This document shows, one piece after another, positions 52,688-61,250 of a stretch of DNA of 64,000 nucleotides. The DNA is from Hirschia sp964342355 (GTDB lineage Bacteria > Pseudomonadota > Alphaproteobacteria > Caulobacterales > Hyphomonadaceae). The notes under the pieces are model-generated. The model made no database searches, had not been told where the DNA came from, and saw nothing but the letters and a program-made list of their open reading frames with translations. Each line of letters begins with the position of its first letter. The stretch's first letter is position 1. A program made the position numbers and the translations under genes. Location: contig CAYFFG010000005.1 of assembly GCA_964342355.1 (NCBI GenBank), forward strand, positions 148,747 through 212,746, written 5' to 3'.

Positions 52688-55450
52688 TTAGTGCAGGTTT
52701 GTAGGCGGTGCGTATTTTGTAAGGTTGATGCCTTCAACGGCTGCTGTGTATTCATCGATCGTTGGTGTGCGGCCTAGGATGGTCGACAGAACAACAACTG
52801 GCGTGGATGAGAGGAGGGATTCCCCTTTTTTGTTGTCGGCATCTTCCACCACACGGCCCTGGAAGAGGCGGGTAGACGTCGCCATTACAGTGTCACCTTT
52901 GGCCGCTTTTTCCTGGTTACCCATACAGAGATTACATCCAGGACGTTCCAGGTAGAGCATGTTTTCATACTCTGTACGCGCGGTGTTTTTGGGCGCATCA
53001 TCGTCAAATTCGAAACCGGCGTATTTGGCGAGCAGTTCCCAATCGCCTTCAGCTTTGAGTTCGTCCACGATGTTGTATGTCGGCGGAGCGACAACCAGCG
53101 GCGCCTTGAACTCGACCTTGCCGTTTTGCTTCTCAAGGTTTTGAAGCATCTCGGATAGGATTTTCATGTCGCCCTTATGAACCATACAGGAACCGATGAA
53201 GCCAAGGTCGACTTTCTTTGTGCCGCCATAATAGGAAATTGGGCGGATTGTGTCGTGTGTGTAGCGTTTGGACACGTCGTCATTGTTGACGTCGGGGTCC
53301 GCAATCATTGGCTCGGCGATTTCATCAAGGTCCACAACGACTTCGGCATAGTATTTCGCATTATCGTCTGGTCTCAGCGCAGGCACTTCGCCAGATTTGA
53401 TTTCTGCGATCCGCTTGTCAGCTTTCTCGATCAGGCCAGCCAGGACTCTGTTGTCATTGTCCATGCCTTTGTCGATCATGATCTGAATGCGGCTCTTCGC
53501 AATTTCCAGCGATTCACAAAGCGTTGCGTCTTCTGAAATACAGATAGACGCTTTCGCTTTCATTTCCGCAGTCCAGTCGGTGAAGGTGAAAGCCTGGTCC
53601 GCAAGCAGCGTTCCAATGTGAACTTCAATCACACGGCCTTGAAAGACGTTCTCACCGAACTGTTTCAGCATTTGCGCCTGTGTGGCGTGAACCACATCGC
53701 GGAAGTCCATGTGATCTTTCAGTGTGCCTTTAAAGGTCACTTTGACGGATTCAGGAATTGGCATTGTGGCTTCACCGGTAGCCAGCGCAAGCGCCACAGT
53801 TCCGCTGTCTGCACCAAAAGCTACACCTTTAGACATACGCGTGTGGCTGTCGCCGCCCACAATGATCGCGCGGTCGTCAATCGTGATGTCGTTCAGAACC
53901 TTGTGGATCACGTCCGTCATCGCGTGGTACTTGCCTTTCGGGTCACGCGCAGTGATCAGGCCGAATTTGTTCATAAAGCTCATCAGCTTTGGAATGTTAC
54001 GCTGGGCTTTGATGTCCCAAACAGACGCGGTGTGACAGCCTGACTGGTAAGCACCATCCACGATAGGAGAGATAACAGTCGCAGCCATCGCTTCCAGTTC
54101 TTGTGATGTCATCAGGCCGGTCGTGTCCTGGGAGCCGACAATGTTGACTTCGACACGCACATCAGACCCAGCATGCAATGTGAGGCCTGGTGTCGTGCCG
54201 ACTGCGTTTCTGTTGAAGATTTTCTCAACCGCTGTCAGACCCTGACCTGCGTGAGAGATTTCTTTTGATGGTGCGTAAGCTGATTTCAGCTCCTGGCCCA
54301 GGGTTGCCGCCGCAAAAGTTTGCAGCTTCTTGCCGAAGACAACAGCGTAAGATCCGCCGGCCTTCATAAACTCGACTTTTTGCGGCGTGAAGGCAGATGA
54401 GACATCTACGAGTTCTTTATCGCCACTATAGAGTTTTTTCTCTTTTGTGTTGATCGTCAGTACGGTGCCCGTTGCGACAGAGTACGCTTCCTCAAGAACG
54501 GGGTCTCCGTTAGCGTCTTTGACGACTTTGCCGTCCGCATCTGTCTTCTTGACCCAGTTTTTAAGGTCAAGACCGATGCCGCCGGTTACGCCAACCGTTG
54601 TCAGGAAGATCGGAGAGATGCCGTTGGTTCCAGCCACAACCGGAGCGATGTTAACGAAAGGCACGTAGGGGCTTGCTTGTTTACCCGCCCAAAGCGCCAC
54701 ATTGTTCACACCGGACATACGGGATGAACCCACGCCCATTGTGCCCTTTTCCGCGATCAACATGACACGCGCATCGGGATGCTGTTTTTGCAGAGCCTGA
54801 ATCTCGGTTTGCGCTTCAGGGGAGATCATGCACTTGCCGTGCAGCTCGCGGTCTGAGCGTGAGTGTGCCTGGTTGCCTGGTGAAAGGAGGTCGGTTGAGA
54901 TGTCGCCTTCGCCAGCTATGAAAGTGACGACTTTGATCTCTTCTTCAATGTCCGGAAGTTTAGTGAAGAACTCAGCTTTTGCGTAGCTTTCCAGAATGTC
55001 CTTGGCGACGGCGTTTCCTGCTTTGAAAGCGTCTGATAGGCGCGCCATGTCAGCTTCGTAAAGGAAGACCTGTGTTTTCAAAACATCGGCGCCTTTAGCG
55101 GCGATTGCTGCGTCGTCGCCTAGGGCAAGGTCTAACAGCACCTCAACTGATGGGCCGCCCTTCATGTGAGACAAAAGTTCGAAAGCAAAGTCCTGTGAGA
55201 TTTCGGCTACTTCAACATCGCCAAGAATGATCTCTTTCAGGAAAGTGGCTTTCACGCCAGCTGCGCTCGTGGTTCCCGGAAGCGTGTTGTAGATGAAAAA
55301 TTTCAGTGAATCTTCGCGGTGCGCATTACCTGTATCTTTGATTTGCGAAATCAGTTCCGCAACGAGTGCGCCATCGTCGATAGGTTTCGGGGACAGACCC
55401 TGTTCTTTACGGGTCTCAATCTCTTTGAGGTAATCTGAATACAGGCTCAT
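52688..55450 (-). CDS. acnB: Aconitate hydratase B
   Basis: This 920-residue bifunctional aconitase/2-methylisocitrate dehydratase of the tricarboxylic acid cycle has the AcnB domain order: an N-terminal HEAT-like domain (to about residue 160), a swivel domain with HSRSDRELHGKCMISPE, and then the core. The [4Fe-4S] ligands are one Cys in GFIGSCMVHKG and two in GCNLCMGNQEKAAKG. GGDSHTRMSKGVAFGADSG carries active-site residues. There is an insertion with DADGKVVKDANGDPVLEEAYS near residue 305. Full family length is present. Most alphaproteobacteria use AcnA, so an AcnB here is notable. The gene stands alone with a hairpin downstream. Its ribosome-binding site is modest (CGGAAAA). Confidence 0.97.
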   Translation of the reverse strand: MSLYSDYLKEIETRKEQGLSPKPIDDGALVAELISQIKDTGNAHREDSLKFFIYNTLPGTTSAAGVKATFLKEIILGDVEVAEISQDFAFELLSHMKGGPSVEVLLDLALGDDAAIAAKGADVLKTQVFLYEADMARLSDAFKAGNAVAKDILESYAKAEFFTKLPDIEEEIKVVTFIAGEGDISTDLLSPGNQAHSRSDRELHGKCMISPEAQTEIQALQKQHPDARVMLIAEKGTMGVGSSRMSGVNNVALWAGKQASPYVPFVNIAPVVAGTNGISPIFLTTVGVTGGIGLDLKNWVKKTDADGKVVKDANGDPVLEEAYSVATGTVLTINTKEKKLYSGDKELVDVSSAFTPQKVEFMKAGGSYAVVFGKKLQTFAAATLGQELKSAYAPSKEISHAGQGLTAVEKIFNRNAVGTTPGLTLHAGSDVRVEVNIVGSQDTTGLMTSQELEAMAATVISPIVDGAYQSGCHTASVWDIKAQRNIPKLMSFMNKFGLITARDPKGKYHAMTDVIHKVLNDITIDDRAIIVGGDSHTRMSKGVAFGADSGTVALALATGEATMPIPESVKVTFKGTLKDHMDFRDVVHATQAQMLKQFGENVFQGRVIEVHIGTLLADQAFTFTDWTAEMKAKASICISEDATLCESLEIAKSRIQIMIDKGMDNDNRVLAGLIEKADKRIAEIKSGEVPALRPDDNAKYYAEVVVDLDEIAEPMIADPDVNNDDVSKRYTHDTIRPISYYGGTKKVDLGFIGSCMVHKGDMKILSEMLQNLEKQNGKVEFKAPLVVAPPTYNIVDELKAEGDWELLAKYAGFEFDDDAPKNTARTEYENMLYLERPGCNLCMGNQEKAAKGDTVMATSTRLFQGRVVEDADNKKGESLLSSTPVVVLSTILGRTPTIDEYTAAVEGINLTKYAPPTNLH

Positions 55451-55580
55451 GAATTTTCCGGGTGTTCGATGTGGATGCCAGCTCGAACGGCGTACTTAGA
55501 GAGTTACGAAGTGCTACCAACAAGCTTGTTGCGCATGGGTATAAAAGTCTTGGGTGACATGCAAGCCCATAACAAGCGCA

Positions 55581-55799
55581 TTATTTCGAGTACAAAAGCT
55601 CAATGGCGATGGCGTTCCCAATAGAAAGGGGCAATGCAGTGTCGACCGGTAGATTTTTACTTGTTCTGACGGGGGCAAACAAGATGCTTTCACGCTGAAA
55701 ATCCAAGTCGGTCAACACGCATCCAGACAGATGCCGTTTGTTTTCGTTTTCTGCGCAGGTTTGTAACATTTCAAATTTGCGCTTTGGCCTCTTGCTCAT
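55581..55799 (-). CDS. Possible small basic protein, doubtful
   Basis: This is an open frame of 72 residues starting MSKRPKRKFEML within the 470-base gap between acnB and the ApbE gene. The N-terminus is Lys/Arg-rich and the remainder could form a small beta domain (SILFAPVRTSKNLPVDTALPLSIG), loosely like a PilZ fragment. No Shine-Dalgarno precedes it and no family is recognised. The frame extends upstream to 55853 without a better start. Apart from this and the Fur-like site at 55870, I see nothing in 55451-55920. Confidence 0.3.
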   Translation of the reverse strand: MSKRPKRKFEMLQTCAENENKRHLSGCVLTDLDFQRESILFAPVRTSKNLPVDTALPLSIGNAIAIELLYSK

Positions 55800-55869
55800 T
55801 GGTTGGGGGCTGTCGCGTGGGCTTCGCGAACTAAAAATGAAAATCACTTGCAACTAGCGTTTATGCTGT

Positions 55870-55884
55870 TAATAGTCATTCGCA
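55870..55884. promoter_or_regulatory. Possible Fur-like box upstream of the apbE operon
   Basis: On the minus strand TGCGAATGACTATTA matches the 7-1-7 Fur pattern at 11 of 15 positions. It lies 36 bases before ATG 55921. Internal symmetry is less perfect than at the siderophore receptor. The genes that follow are of the type found in iron regulons, which supports but does not prove it. Confidence 0.45.
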
Positions 55885-55920
55885 ATTAAATCATTCTGAT
55901 TGTTGCGGAGACCCGCCTTG

Positions 55921-57421
55921 ATGCCATTCAAAAAGTCCAAACAGCTCCGGCTGGGCGCATCTATGGCTGCGCTGATTGCAGTCGTGCAGCCTGCATATGC
56001 GGAGACTTTTCAGTTCCATGCAGAGCACGTGCTTGGCACCTCTTTAGACTTTCAGGCTGAGGCGCGCTCGCAGGGAGCGGCGAACCTGGCGTTTGAGGCT
56101 GCGCTTGCGGAAATCAAACGCCTGGAAAGTCTTTTTTCGACCTGGAGCGATGTAAGCGAAATTTCTCGTCTGAATCAGGAAAGACATGCGTCGGTATCCG
56201 TTGAAACTGCAAACCTCCTTGAGCGTTGCGAGTATTGGCGAGAAGAAACACAAGGCGCGCTCGATTGCCGGTTAGGTGACCTTATCAATACCTGGCATAA
56301 TAACACGAGCCCGGCGGGGTTGGATAACTCTCAGCTTGACACTCTGTTGAGACAGGTAAAATCAACCACGCTCAGTATAAAAGGCGATAAAGCGAGTCTG
56401 ACTGGAAACGCCAGTTTAAGGGTCGATGCGCTTGCTAAAGGCGTGATTCTGGATGCCGCCGCCAACGCAGCGCAGCGCGTATCGCCAGACATTCAAGGTG
56501 TGTTGGTCAATATTGGCGGAGATATCCGCACTGTTGGTCGTTTTGGCGAAAAAGGCGTGCGCGTCGGTGTTGCCGGGCCGAATGCGTCTGACGCTGAAGC
56601 GCCAGCTGAAACGATCTGGTTGACAGAGGGGGCAATTGCGTCCAGCGGCGCTAGCGGGCGCGACATAAAGATCGGCGCGCGCAAAGCGTCACACATTATT
56701 TCTCCCTTCACCGGACGCCCGCAGGACATTGTTGAAACTGTCACGGTTGTGGCGCCAACGGCCGAGGCTGCGGATGCGCTGGCGACTGCCTTTGCGGTCA
56801 CTGGCGTTGCAAACAGTCTAGGTTATGCAAACACCCACGATGGTGTTGAAACGGTCATCATTACGCGTGGCGGATCGCGGTTCGCCAGTGATGGTTGGTC
56901 TAACCTGCGTGCTGAGGTGGAGACGCTTTCAGCTGAAGCGGCTGGTGTTGAAAATCCATGGCAGGATGACTGGTCTCTTGAGGTTGGTTACGAAATCCCA
57001 AAAGTTGATGCCAGCGACTATGAATATCCTTATGTTGTTGCATGGATTACGGACGCAGAAAACAAGCCTGTGCGTCATCTTTTAATGCTGGGAGACAGTC
57101 CGCGTTGGCTAGAAGAAAACTACGTCCACTGGCTGGCGTCGCGTGGGCCGGAAAAACCCTGCTGTGGTGGATCATATAGCAAAGCCAACGCGGCCGCCGG
57201 GGCGTTATGAGCTGAGCTGGGACGGCGTGGATGATCATGGGCGTCCAGTCGAGCAGGGTGATTATATCCTGCATGTTGAAGCGTCCCGCGAGCATGGTGG
57301 CCATCAGTATGAAAAAATCCCGCTAACTTTGCGCGATGAAGCCTTGAAGGAGCGTGTTGCAGCAGGTTCTGAGCTTGGTCAGATTAATATAACCTTTGGA
57401 TCGGGTGAGCGCCGGTCATGA
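55921..57421 (+). CDS. ApbE-DUF2271 fusion (FAD:protein FMN transferase-like), with one apparent frameshift
   Basis: The N-terminal part (signal peptide to about residue 29) is an ApbE-type flavin transferase: RVDALAKGVILD, VNIGGDIRTVG and KASHIISPFTGRPQD are the expected motifs. From about residue 345 it continues as DUF2271 (WSLEVGYEIPK, YPYVVAWITDAENKPVRHLLMLGDSPRWL). The frame breaks near 57137-57145. The first frame stops at 57210. The rest of DUF2271 (VGRKNPAVVDHIAKPTRPPGRYELSWDG) continues in another frame to TGA 57419-57421. Total length 1501 bases implies one extra or two missing bases. ATG 55921 follows GCGGAG. The stop overlaps the next ATG. It would flavinylate periplasmic redox proteins. 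The break may be a sequencing error. Confidence 0.85.
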
Positions 57422-58077
57422 GTGTGGGAAGTCAGACATCCAGAGTGTCCAGTGAGCGCTCATTTCGTATCAGCGCGCCGAGCTGGTGGCGTAAGCCGGT
57501 CATTTACCGGTTCGCGCGATCTGCACACTCATATCTCTCCGCATTTGCTTTTATCGGTTTGATGTTTTTTTCCGCGACGGGTTTTTTGCTCAATCATCCC
57601 GATTGGATGGCGTCCAAGGCGCGTGAAAGAACCAGTGTTGTGCGGTTGGACATGTCTTCGGTAGCGAAGGCGGTGAAAGTTGACGATGACGGCCGTACTT
57701 TGGGGCGGTTGGTTATGGATAACGCACCTGTCACGGGCGCTTTTTCCAGTGCAGAGATCTTTGAAGATGAAGCCATGATGCGCTTTACCGGCGTAAAGGG
57801 CGATACGGACGTTTTCCTAAATCTGGAGACCGGCGAAGCAGAGATCGAGCGCGCTCAATCCGGTGTGATGTCGATCATTCGTGACCTACATCGCGGCAAG
57901 GAAGCCGGAGCCGTCTGGCGGTTGCTGATTGATGTGATCGCGATTGTGACACTCGCCCTGTCGGCGATCGGTTTCTTCTTGTTTTTCACCATGAAATTTC
58001 GACTGGCGGCGAGCCTGAAACTCACCGGAGCTAGCTTGGCGCTGATGGTCGGACTGTTCGTGTTTTTCGTTGCTTAA
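57418..58077 (+). CDS. PepSY-associated transmembrane protein
   Basis: This 219-residue protein has a first helix (YLSAFAFIGLMFFSATGFLLNHPDW) with the GFLLNHP motif of PepSY-associated TM proteins. A periplasmic domain with a PepSY-like FLNLETGEAEIERAQSGV follows. The segment SIIRDLHRGKEAGAVWRLLIDVIAIV carries the conserved histidine. One or two C-terminal helices complete it. The ATG overlaps the DUF2271 stop (ATGA), giving translational coupling. It is the kind of membrane partner expected for a flavinylated ApbE substrate or for ferric reduction. That link is inference. Confidence 0.9.
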   Translation: MSVGSQTSRVSSERSFRISAPSWWRKPVIYRFARSAHSYLSAFAFIGLMFFSATGFLLNHPDWMASKARERTSVVRLDMSSVAKAVKVDDDGRTLGRLVMDNAPVTGAFSSAEIFEDEAMMRFTGVKGDTDVFLNLETGEAEIERAQSGVMSIIRDLHRGKEAGAVWRLLIDVIAIVTLALSAIGFFLFFTMKFRLAASLKLTGASLALMVGLFVFFVA

Positions 58078-58119
58078 AGGCGGGCTTTTTAAAGCGATCC
58101 GCGAAGGAGAAGACTTAAT

Positions 58120-58923
58120 ATGAAGATCACACACGCTTTGCTGGGCGCAAAAATCTTGTTGACCGGCGTCACCAGCGCCGCAGCGCATACAGCTTACATG
58201 AAGCCAACCGCGTTTGACGTCACGCGTGCGCGGGCCATTACGTTGATGTCCTCTTTCACGGATGATTTTTCCAACCCGGAAATCGGTGTGAAATCAGAAG
58301 ATTGGCATTACATCGCGCCAAATGGCGTACGCTATTCCTACGACAATGTGCTTGAACTTAAGCAAGTTACCGTTCTTGAAAATACGTTGCCGCAAGAGGG
58401 GACTTACCGTTTTACATCTGGTGAGCGTCTGGGCCGGGTTGGCAAGATGATCCGGACTGCTGATGGCGCATACAAAATGGCGGTCAATGAGGATGGAAAT
58501 GAGGTGTCTCCGGGTGAAGGCGAAACACTGATCACCTCGCAAACTGCAACGGTTTCAGACGTTTATGTCTCCAAGGGCGCGCCGACACAGGCAGCCATCG
58601 ACAGCCGGATTGGCCGATTGGTTTTTGCGCCGGTGACCCATCCAAACGAGATTTATCTGGATGAAGGTTTTGAGCTGGACATCCTGTTTGATGGCGCGCC
58701 GCTGGCGGATCAAGAGCTTGAACTGGTGCGTGAAGCTGGCGCTTACGCCGAAGATAAAGGCGCCTACAAAGTTTCAACGGATGAGAACGGGCGCCTGTCT
58801 CTGCGTTTTGATCAGCCGGGCGTCTATCTCCTGATGACCCGCCATCGCGCAGATGCGCCTAAAGGCGCCGAGACCGATATCCGAAGCTACACAACATCAC
58901 TGACATTCGAAGTCACCCGATAG
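58120..58923 (+). CDS. DUF4198 periplasmic protein
   Basis: This 267-residue exported protein has a signal peptide ending TSAAAH. The mature N-terminus HTAYMKPTAFDVTRARAITL keeps the exposed His typical of DUF4198 (NikM/CbiK-like) proteins. NEIYLDEGFELDILFDGAPLADQELELVREA and NGRLSLRFDQPGVYLLMTRH resemble the metal-transport-linked Ig-like repeats of that family. AAGGAG lies ten bases before ATG 58120. It is 42 bases after the PepSY gene. DUF4198 proteins occur with TonB receptors and ECF-type metal transporters; a periplasmic metal-handling role is suggested but unproven. Confidence 0.87.
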   Translation: MKITHALLGAKILLTGVTSAAAHTAYMKPTAFDVTRARAITLMSSFTDDFSNPEIGVKSEDWHYIAPNGVRYSYDNVLELKQVTVLENTLPQEGTYRFTSGERLGRVGKMIRTADGAYKMAVNEDGNEVSPGEGETLITSQTATVSDVYVSKGAPTQAAIDSRIGRLVFAPVTHPNEIYLDEGFELDILFDGAPLADQELELVREAGAYAEDKGAYKVSTDENGRLSLRFDQPGVYLLMTRHRADAPKGAETDIRSYTTSLTFEVTR

Positions 58924-58956
58924 GAAATTACCGTTTCATTGAGAGGGAAACACATC

Positions 58957-59475
58957 ATGAAAACGACAGCAGTTTTGACATTCGCAGCCAGCGCTTTGGC
59001 GCTTGGCGCATGTGCGACAACACCGGTAGAGAGTGCTGCGCCAGCTGCACGCGAAGTGGCGACGGCACAGCCTGAGAAAACTGAAAAGAAGGAGCAATAC
59101 CGCTCAAAGGGCGGCAGCCACTCAAAGACTGATTTTTTCTACGCTTATGACGCAAACGAAGACGGCAAAGTCAGCGTTGAAGAATATCGCACAGTGCGTG
59201 ATGAGGGCTTTGACGCGCGTGACCCGAACGGTGACGCTGCTGTGCTGCCGGACGAGTATGTCGCTGAATACGAAGCGCGCCTTGAGCAGGATCTGGCGGC
59301 CCGTCGCGACATGCAGATCAAGCAGGCCTATGTGCGCTTTGGCGTGCTGGACGGCGACAAAGACGGCGTTTTGACACGCGCAGAATTCCAAGCGGCTGGC
59401 CAGAACATGTTTGACCGTCTGGACACCAACAAGGATGGCGTTGTCGACGACGCTGACACAAAAGACGCCTACTAA
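58957..59475 (+). CDS. EF-hand lipoprotein
   Basis: This 172-residue lipoprotein (lipobox LGAC, Cys20 region) has EF-hand-like calcium loops. DANEDGKVSVEE, DGDKDGVLTRAE and DTNKDGVVDDAD are complete or nearly complete. DPNGDAAVLPDE is a fourth, weaker loop. ATG 58957 is preceded by GAGGG; an in-frame start at 58939 is less likely. It is the last gene of the apbE-PepSY-DUF4198 operon and is followed by a strong terminator. It probably binds Ca2+ in the periplasm. Its link to the preceding genes is only positional. Confidence 0.9.
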   Translation: MKTTAVLTFAASALALGACATTPVESAAPAAREVATAQPEKTEKKEQYRSKGGSHSKTDFFYAYDANEDGKVSVEEYRTVRDEGFDARDPNGDAAVLPDEYVAEYEARLEQDLAARRDMQIKQAYVRFGVLDGDKDGVLTRAEFQAAGQNMFDRLDTNKDGVVDDADTKDAY

Positions 59476-59517
59476 CAGTTTTCAAGAACTCTCAGCGGAG
59501 AGTGGTGGAACCTGAAT

Positions 59518-59550
59518 ACGGTGAGCGGTCATTCCGCTCACCGTTTTTTT
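59518..59550 (+). terminator. Strong Rho-independent terminator
   Basis: ACGGTGAGCGG (59518-59528) pairs perfectly with CCGCTCACCGT (59534-59544) across a five-base loop, followed by a run of T to 59550. It ends the apbE-to-EF-hand operon just before the convergent tonB stop codon. Confidence 0.95.
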
Positions 59551-59552
59551 GT

Positions 59553-60499
59553 CTATTTACCTTCGATTTCGATGTTGAAATCGCGGTTCGCATGAGTGGG
59601 CGGCTTTGGGTAGGGGGCCGCGAGCTCAACCACTTTCATTGCGTCGCGATCAAACCGACGAGAGCCAGAACTCTTAGCAATTTCAATGCGTTCAAGGTCT
59701 CCGGAATAAGCAATGGTGAAGGAGACAAATGTTGATCCGGAGCCGTTGGCGCGCGGAAGGCGTTGGCGTGAGAGGTGCTTTAGCACATCCCCTTTGTAGT
59801 TAGCGGTCGCAGCGTTTCCAATCTGCGCGCCCGGCTGTTGCGCGCTGGAATGCGCCGGCACAACCGGGTGGTTGGTGGGGGTGGTTTTCTGGTCTTTGTT
59901 CTGGTGGGTGTCCTGGTCGTGTTCTGGTGGGTGTTTGGCGGGTTTTGCGGCCTCTGAAGGTGTTGCCGGTTCCGACAAAGTCACGGGCTCAGTTGCCAGC
60001 GGTTTGGGAAGCGAAGTTGCTTGAGGCTTTGGCGCGGTTTTTTGGGGGGGCGTCTTCTGGTGTTGTTCCGGTGCGTCTTGGGGGGATGGTACGGGGCTGT
60101 GTTCGGGTATGTGTTTGGCTGTTTTTGGCGGCTCGGGTTCTGATTTTACGTCACTTTTATCTGCTTCAAGCNNNNNNNNNNNNNNNNNNNNNNNNNNNNN
60201 NNNNNNNNNNNNNNNNNNNNNNNNNNNNNNNNNNNNNNNNNNNNNNNNNNNNNNNNNNNNNNNNNNNNNNNGGCTGTTTTTGGCGGCTCGGGTTCTGATT
60301 TTACGTCACTTTTATCTGCTTCAAGCTGCGTCATCGCTAAAGCATTTTGCGCGACCAGATTAACGGCGATTGAACCGCCTTTAACAAGCGCAGCCTCCTC
60401 ATGGCTGGCGGACGGCAGAGCATGCATAATGCCCATATGCCCGATCATAGCAGTCGCACAGCATAACCCGAATTTGAGAGGAGAGGATATCTTCATCAT
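59553..60499 (-). CDS. tonB: Energy transducer TonB, interrupted by an assembly gap
   Basis: TonB couples the ExbB/ExbD proton-driven motor to outer-membrane receptors. The N-terminus (MMKISSPLKFGLCCATAMIGHMG) is a signal-anchor helix. A long Pro/Glu/Lys-rich linker follows, then a C-terminal domain (YKGDVLKHLSRQRLPR, GSTFVSFTIAYSGDLERIEI, LAAPYPKPPT). The linker holds 100 N at 60172-60271 flanked by a 55-bp direct repeat. As written the frame is broken. Removing one repeat copy and the N run leaves 792 bases and an open frame of 263 residues. The ATG at 60499 overlaps the upstream exbD stop (ATGA). An ATG at 60496 is equally possible. Confidence 0.9.
60117..60326. repeat. 55-bp direct repeat flanking a 100-N scaffold gap
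   Basis: Bases 60117-60171 and 60272-60326 are identical over 55 bases and flank exactly 100 N (60172-60271). Both copies lie in the Pro-rich linker of tonB. An identical end overlap of this size with a fixed-length N run is what a k-mer-based assembler leaves when it fails to merge two contigs. A real tandem repeat in the linker is less likely. Confidence 0.9.
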
Positions 60500-60876
60500 G
60501 CGTGCGTCTCCGTCACGATGGTAATTTTAGAAAAGCCTGCTTCTTCAAGTTCGCGCACGATCGCCAGCAGCTGATGCGCAGGCAGGTTTTGATCCGGCGC
60601 AATGCGCACGACAGGATTGATTTTGTCAGCTGCAGCGATCACTTGAGCAAGTGATGTAATCGGCGCGCCATCAAGTGACATTGCGCCGTCCCTGGAAATC
60701 GTAAGCGCATCGGGATCGATACAACATTCAAGACCTTCGGTTGAGACAAATTCGATGGACGTGTCCTTGGGACCGGAGAGGGTGCCGGCGACCATGAAAA
60801 AGATCAGGATCAGAAAGACGATGTTTATCAGCGCTGTCGTGGGCTCGCGTTTGGCGCTTTTAAAGGCGTGTCTCAT
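60496..60876 (-). CDS. exbD: ExbD/TolR-family protein (second copy, Asn in place of the TM Asp)
   Basis: This 126-residue protein has one N-terminal transmembrane helix and a periplasmic domain (TISRDGAMSLDGAPI, VVRIAPDQNLPAHQLLAIVREL). It belongs to the ExbD/TolR family. The helix reads TTALINIVFLILIFF. The proton-carrying Asp found in ExbD (as in SLIDVIF of the neighbouring copy) is replaced by Asn, codon AAC. It overlaps exbD1 upstream and tonB downstream by four bases each, so it is co-translated with both. It may pair with the first ExbD as a non-protonatable subunit. That function is inference. Confidence 0.9.
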   Translation of the reverse strand: MRHAFKSAKREPTTALINIVFLILIFFMVAGTLSGPKDTSIEFVSTEGLECCIDPDALTISRDGAMSLDGAPITSLAQVIAAADKINPVVRIAPDQNLPAHQLLAIVRELEEAGFSKITIVTETHA

Positions 60877-61250
60877 TTAGGCTCCACCAAATCTAATTTG
60901 AGGTCCGGAATGGTGCGCAGGCGCATGAGGATGTCGGTCAGACGTTGGGTGGTGACGGTTTTGTCCATGCGGACGGTGAGCGCGTGTAATCCTGTTAAGC
61001 GCGCGACCAGATCACTGTCGGAACACACCGTTCCATTTAAGATCAGCTGGTTTTGAAGGACCATGAGTTCGCTGATGTCTGTCGTCGTTGAGCTGACACC
61101 CGCTGTGCTTTCAGCATGCGCTGTGAGTTCAAATTCTGTGTGTTTTGAGAAGGTCGAAGCGAGCATGAAGAACAGCAATAACAGGAAGATCACGTCGATA
61201 AGCGACGTGATCGAGGCCTTTTTGCGCTGTCTCGTCCGCTTAAGCGACAT
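60873..61250 (-). CDS. exbD: ExbD, TonB motor subunit
   Basis: This 125-residue subunit of the TonB-ExbB-ExbD proton-driven motor has a single helix, KASITSLIDVIFLLLLFFML, with the essential Asp. Its periplasmic domain includes LMVLQNQLILNGTVCSDSDL and VRMDKTVTTQRLTDIL. The frame is open upstream to 61460 inside exbB, but ATG 61250 begins the protein at its normal N-terminus and overlaps the exbB end by 11 bases. Its stop overlaps the start of the second exbD by four bases. Confidence 0.93.
   Translation of the reverse strand: MSLKRTRQRKKASITSLIDVIFLLLLFFMLASTFSKHTEFELTAHAESTAGVSSTTTDISELMVLQNQLILNGTVCSDSDLVARLTGLHALTVRMDKTVTTQRLTDILMRLRTIPDLKLDLVEPK

Noticed and set aside
60117..60326. A genuine tandem repeat in the TonB linker
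   Set aside because: Identical 55-bp ends around exactly 100 N, and perfect frame restoration after collapse, fit an assembly join better than a biological repeat.
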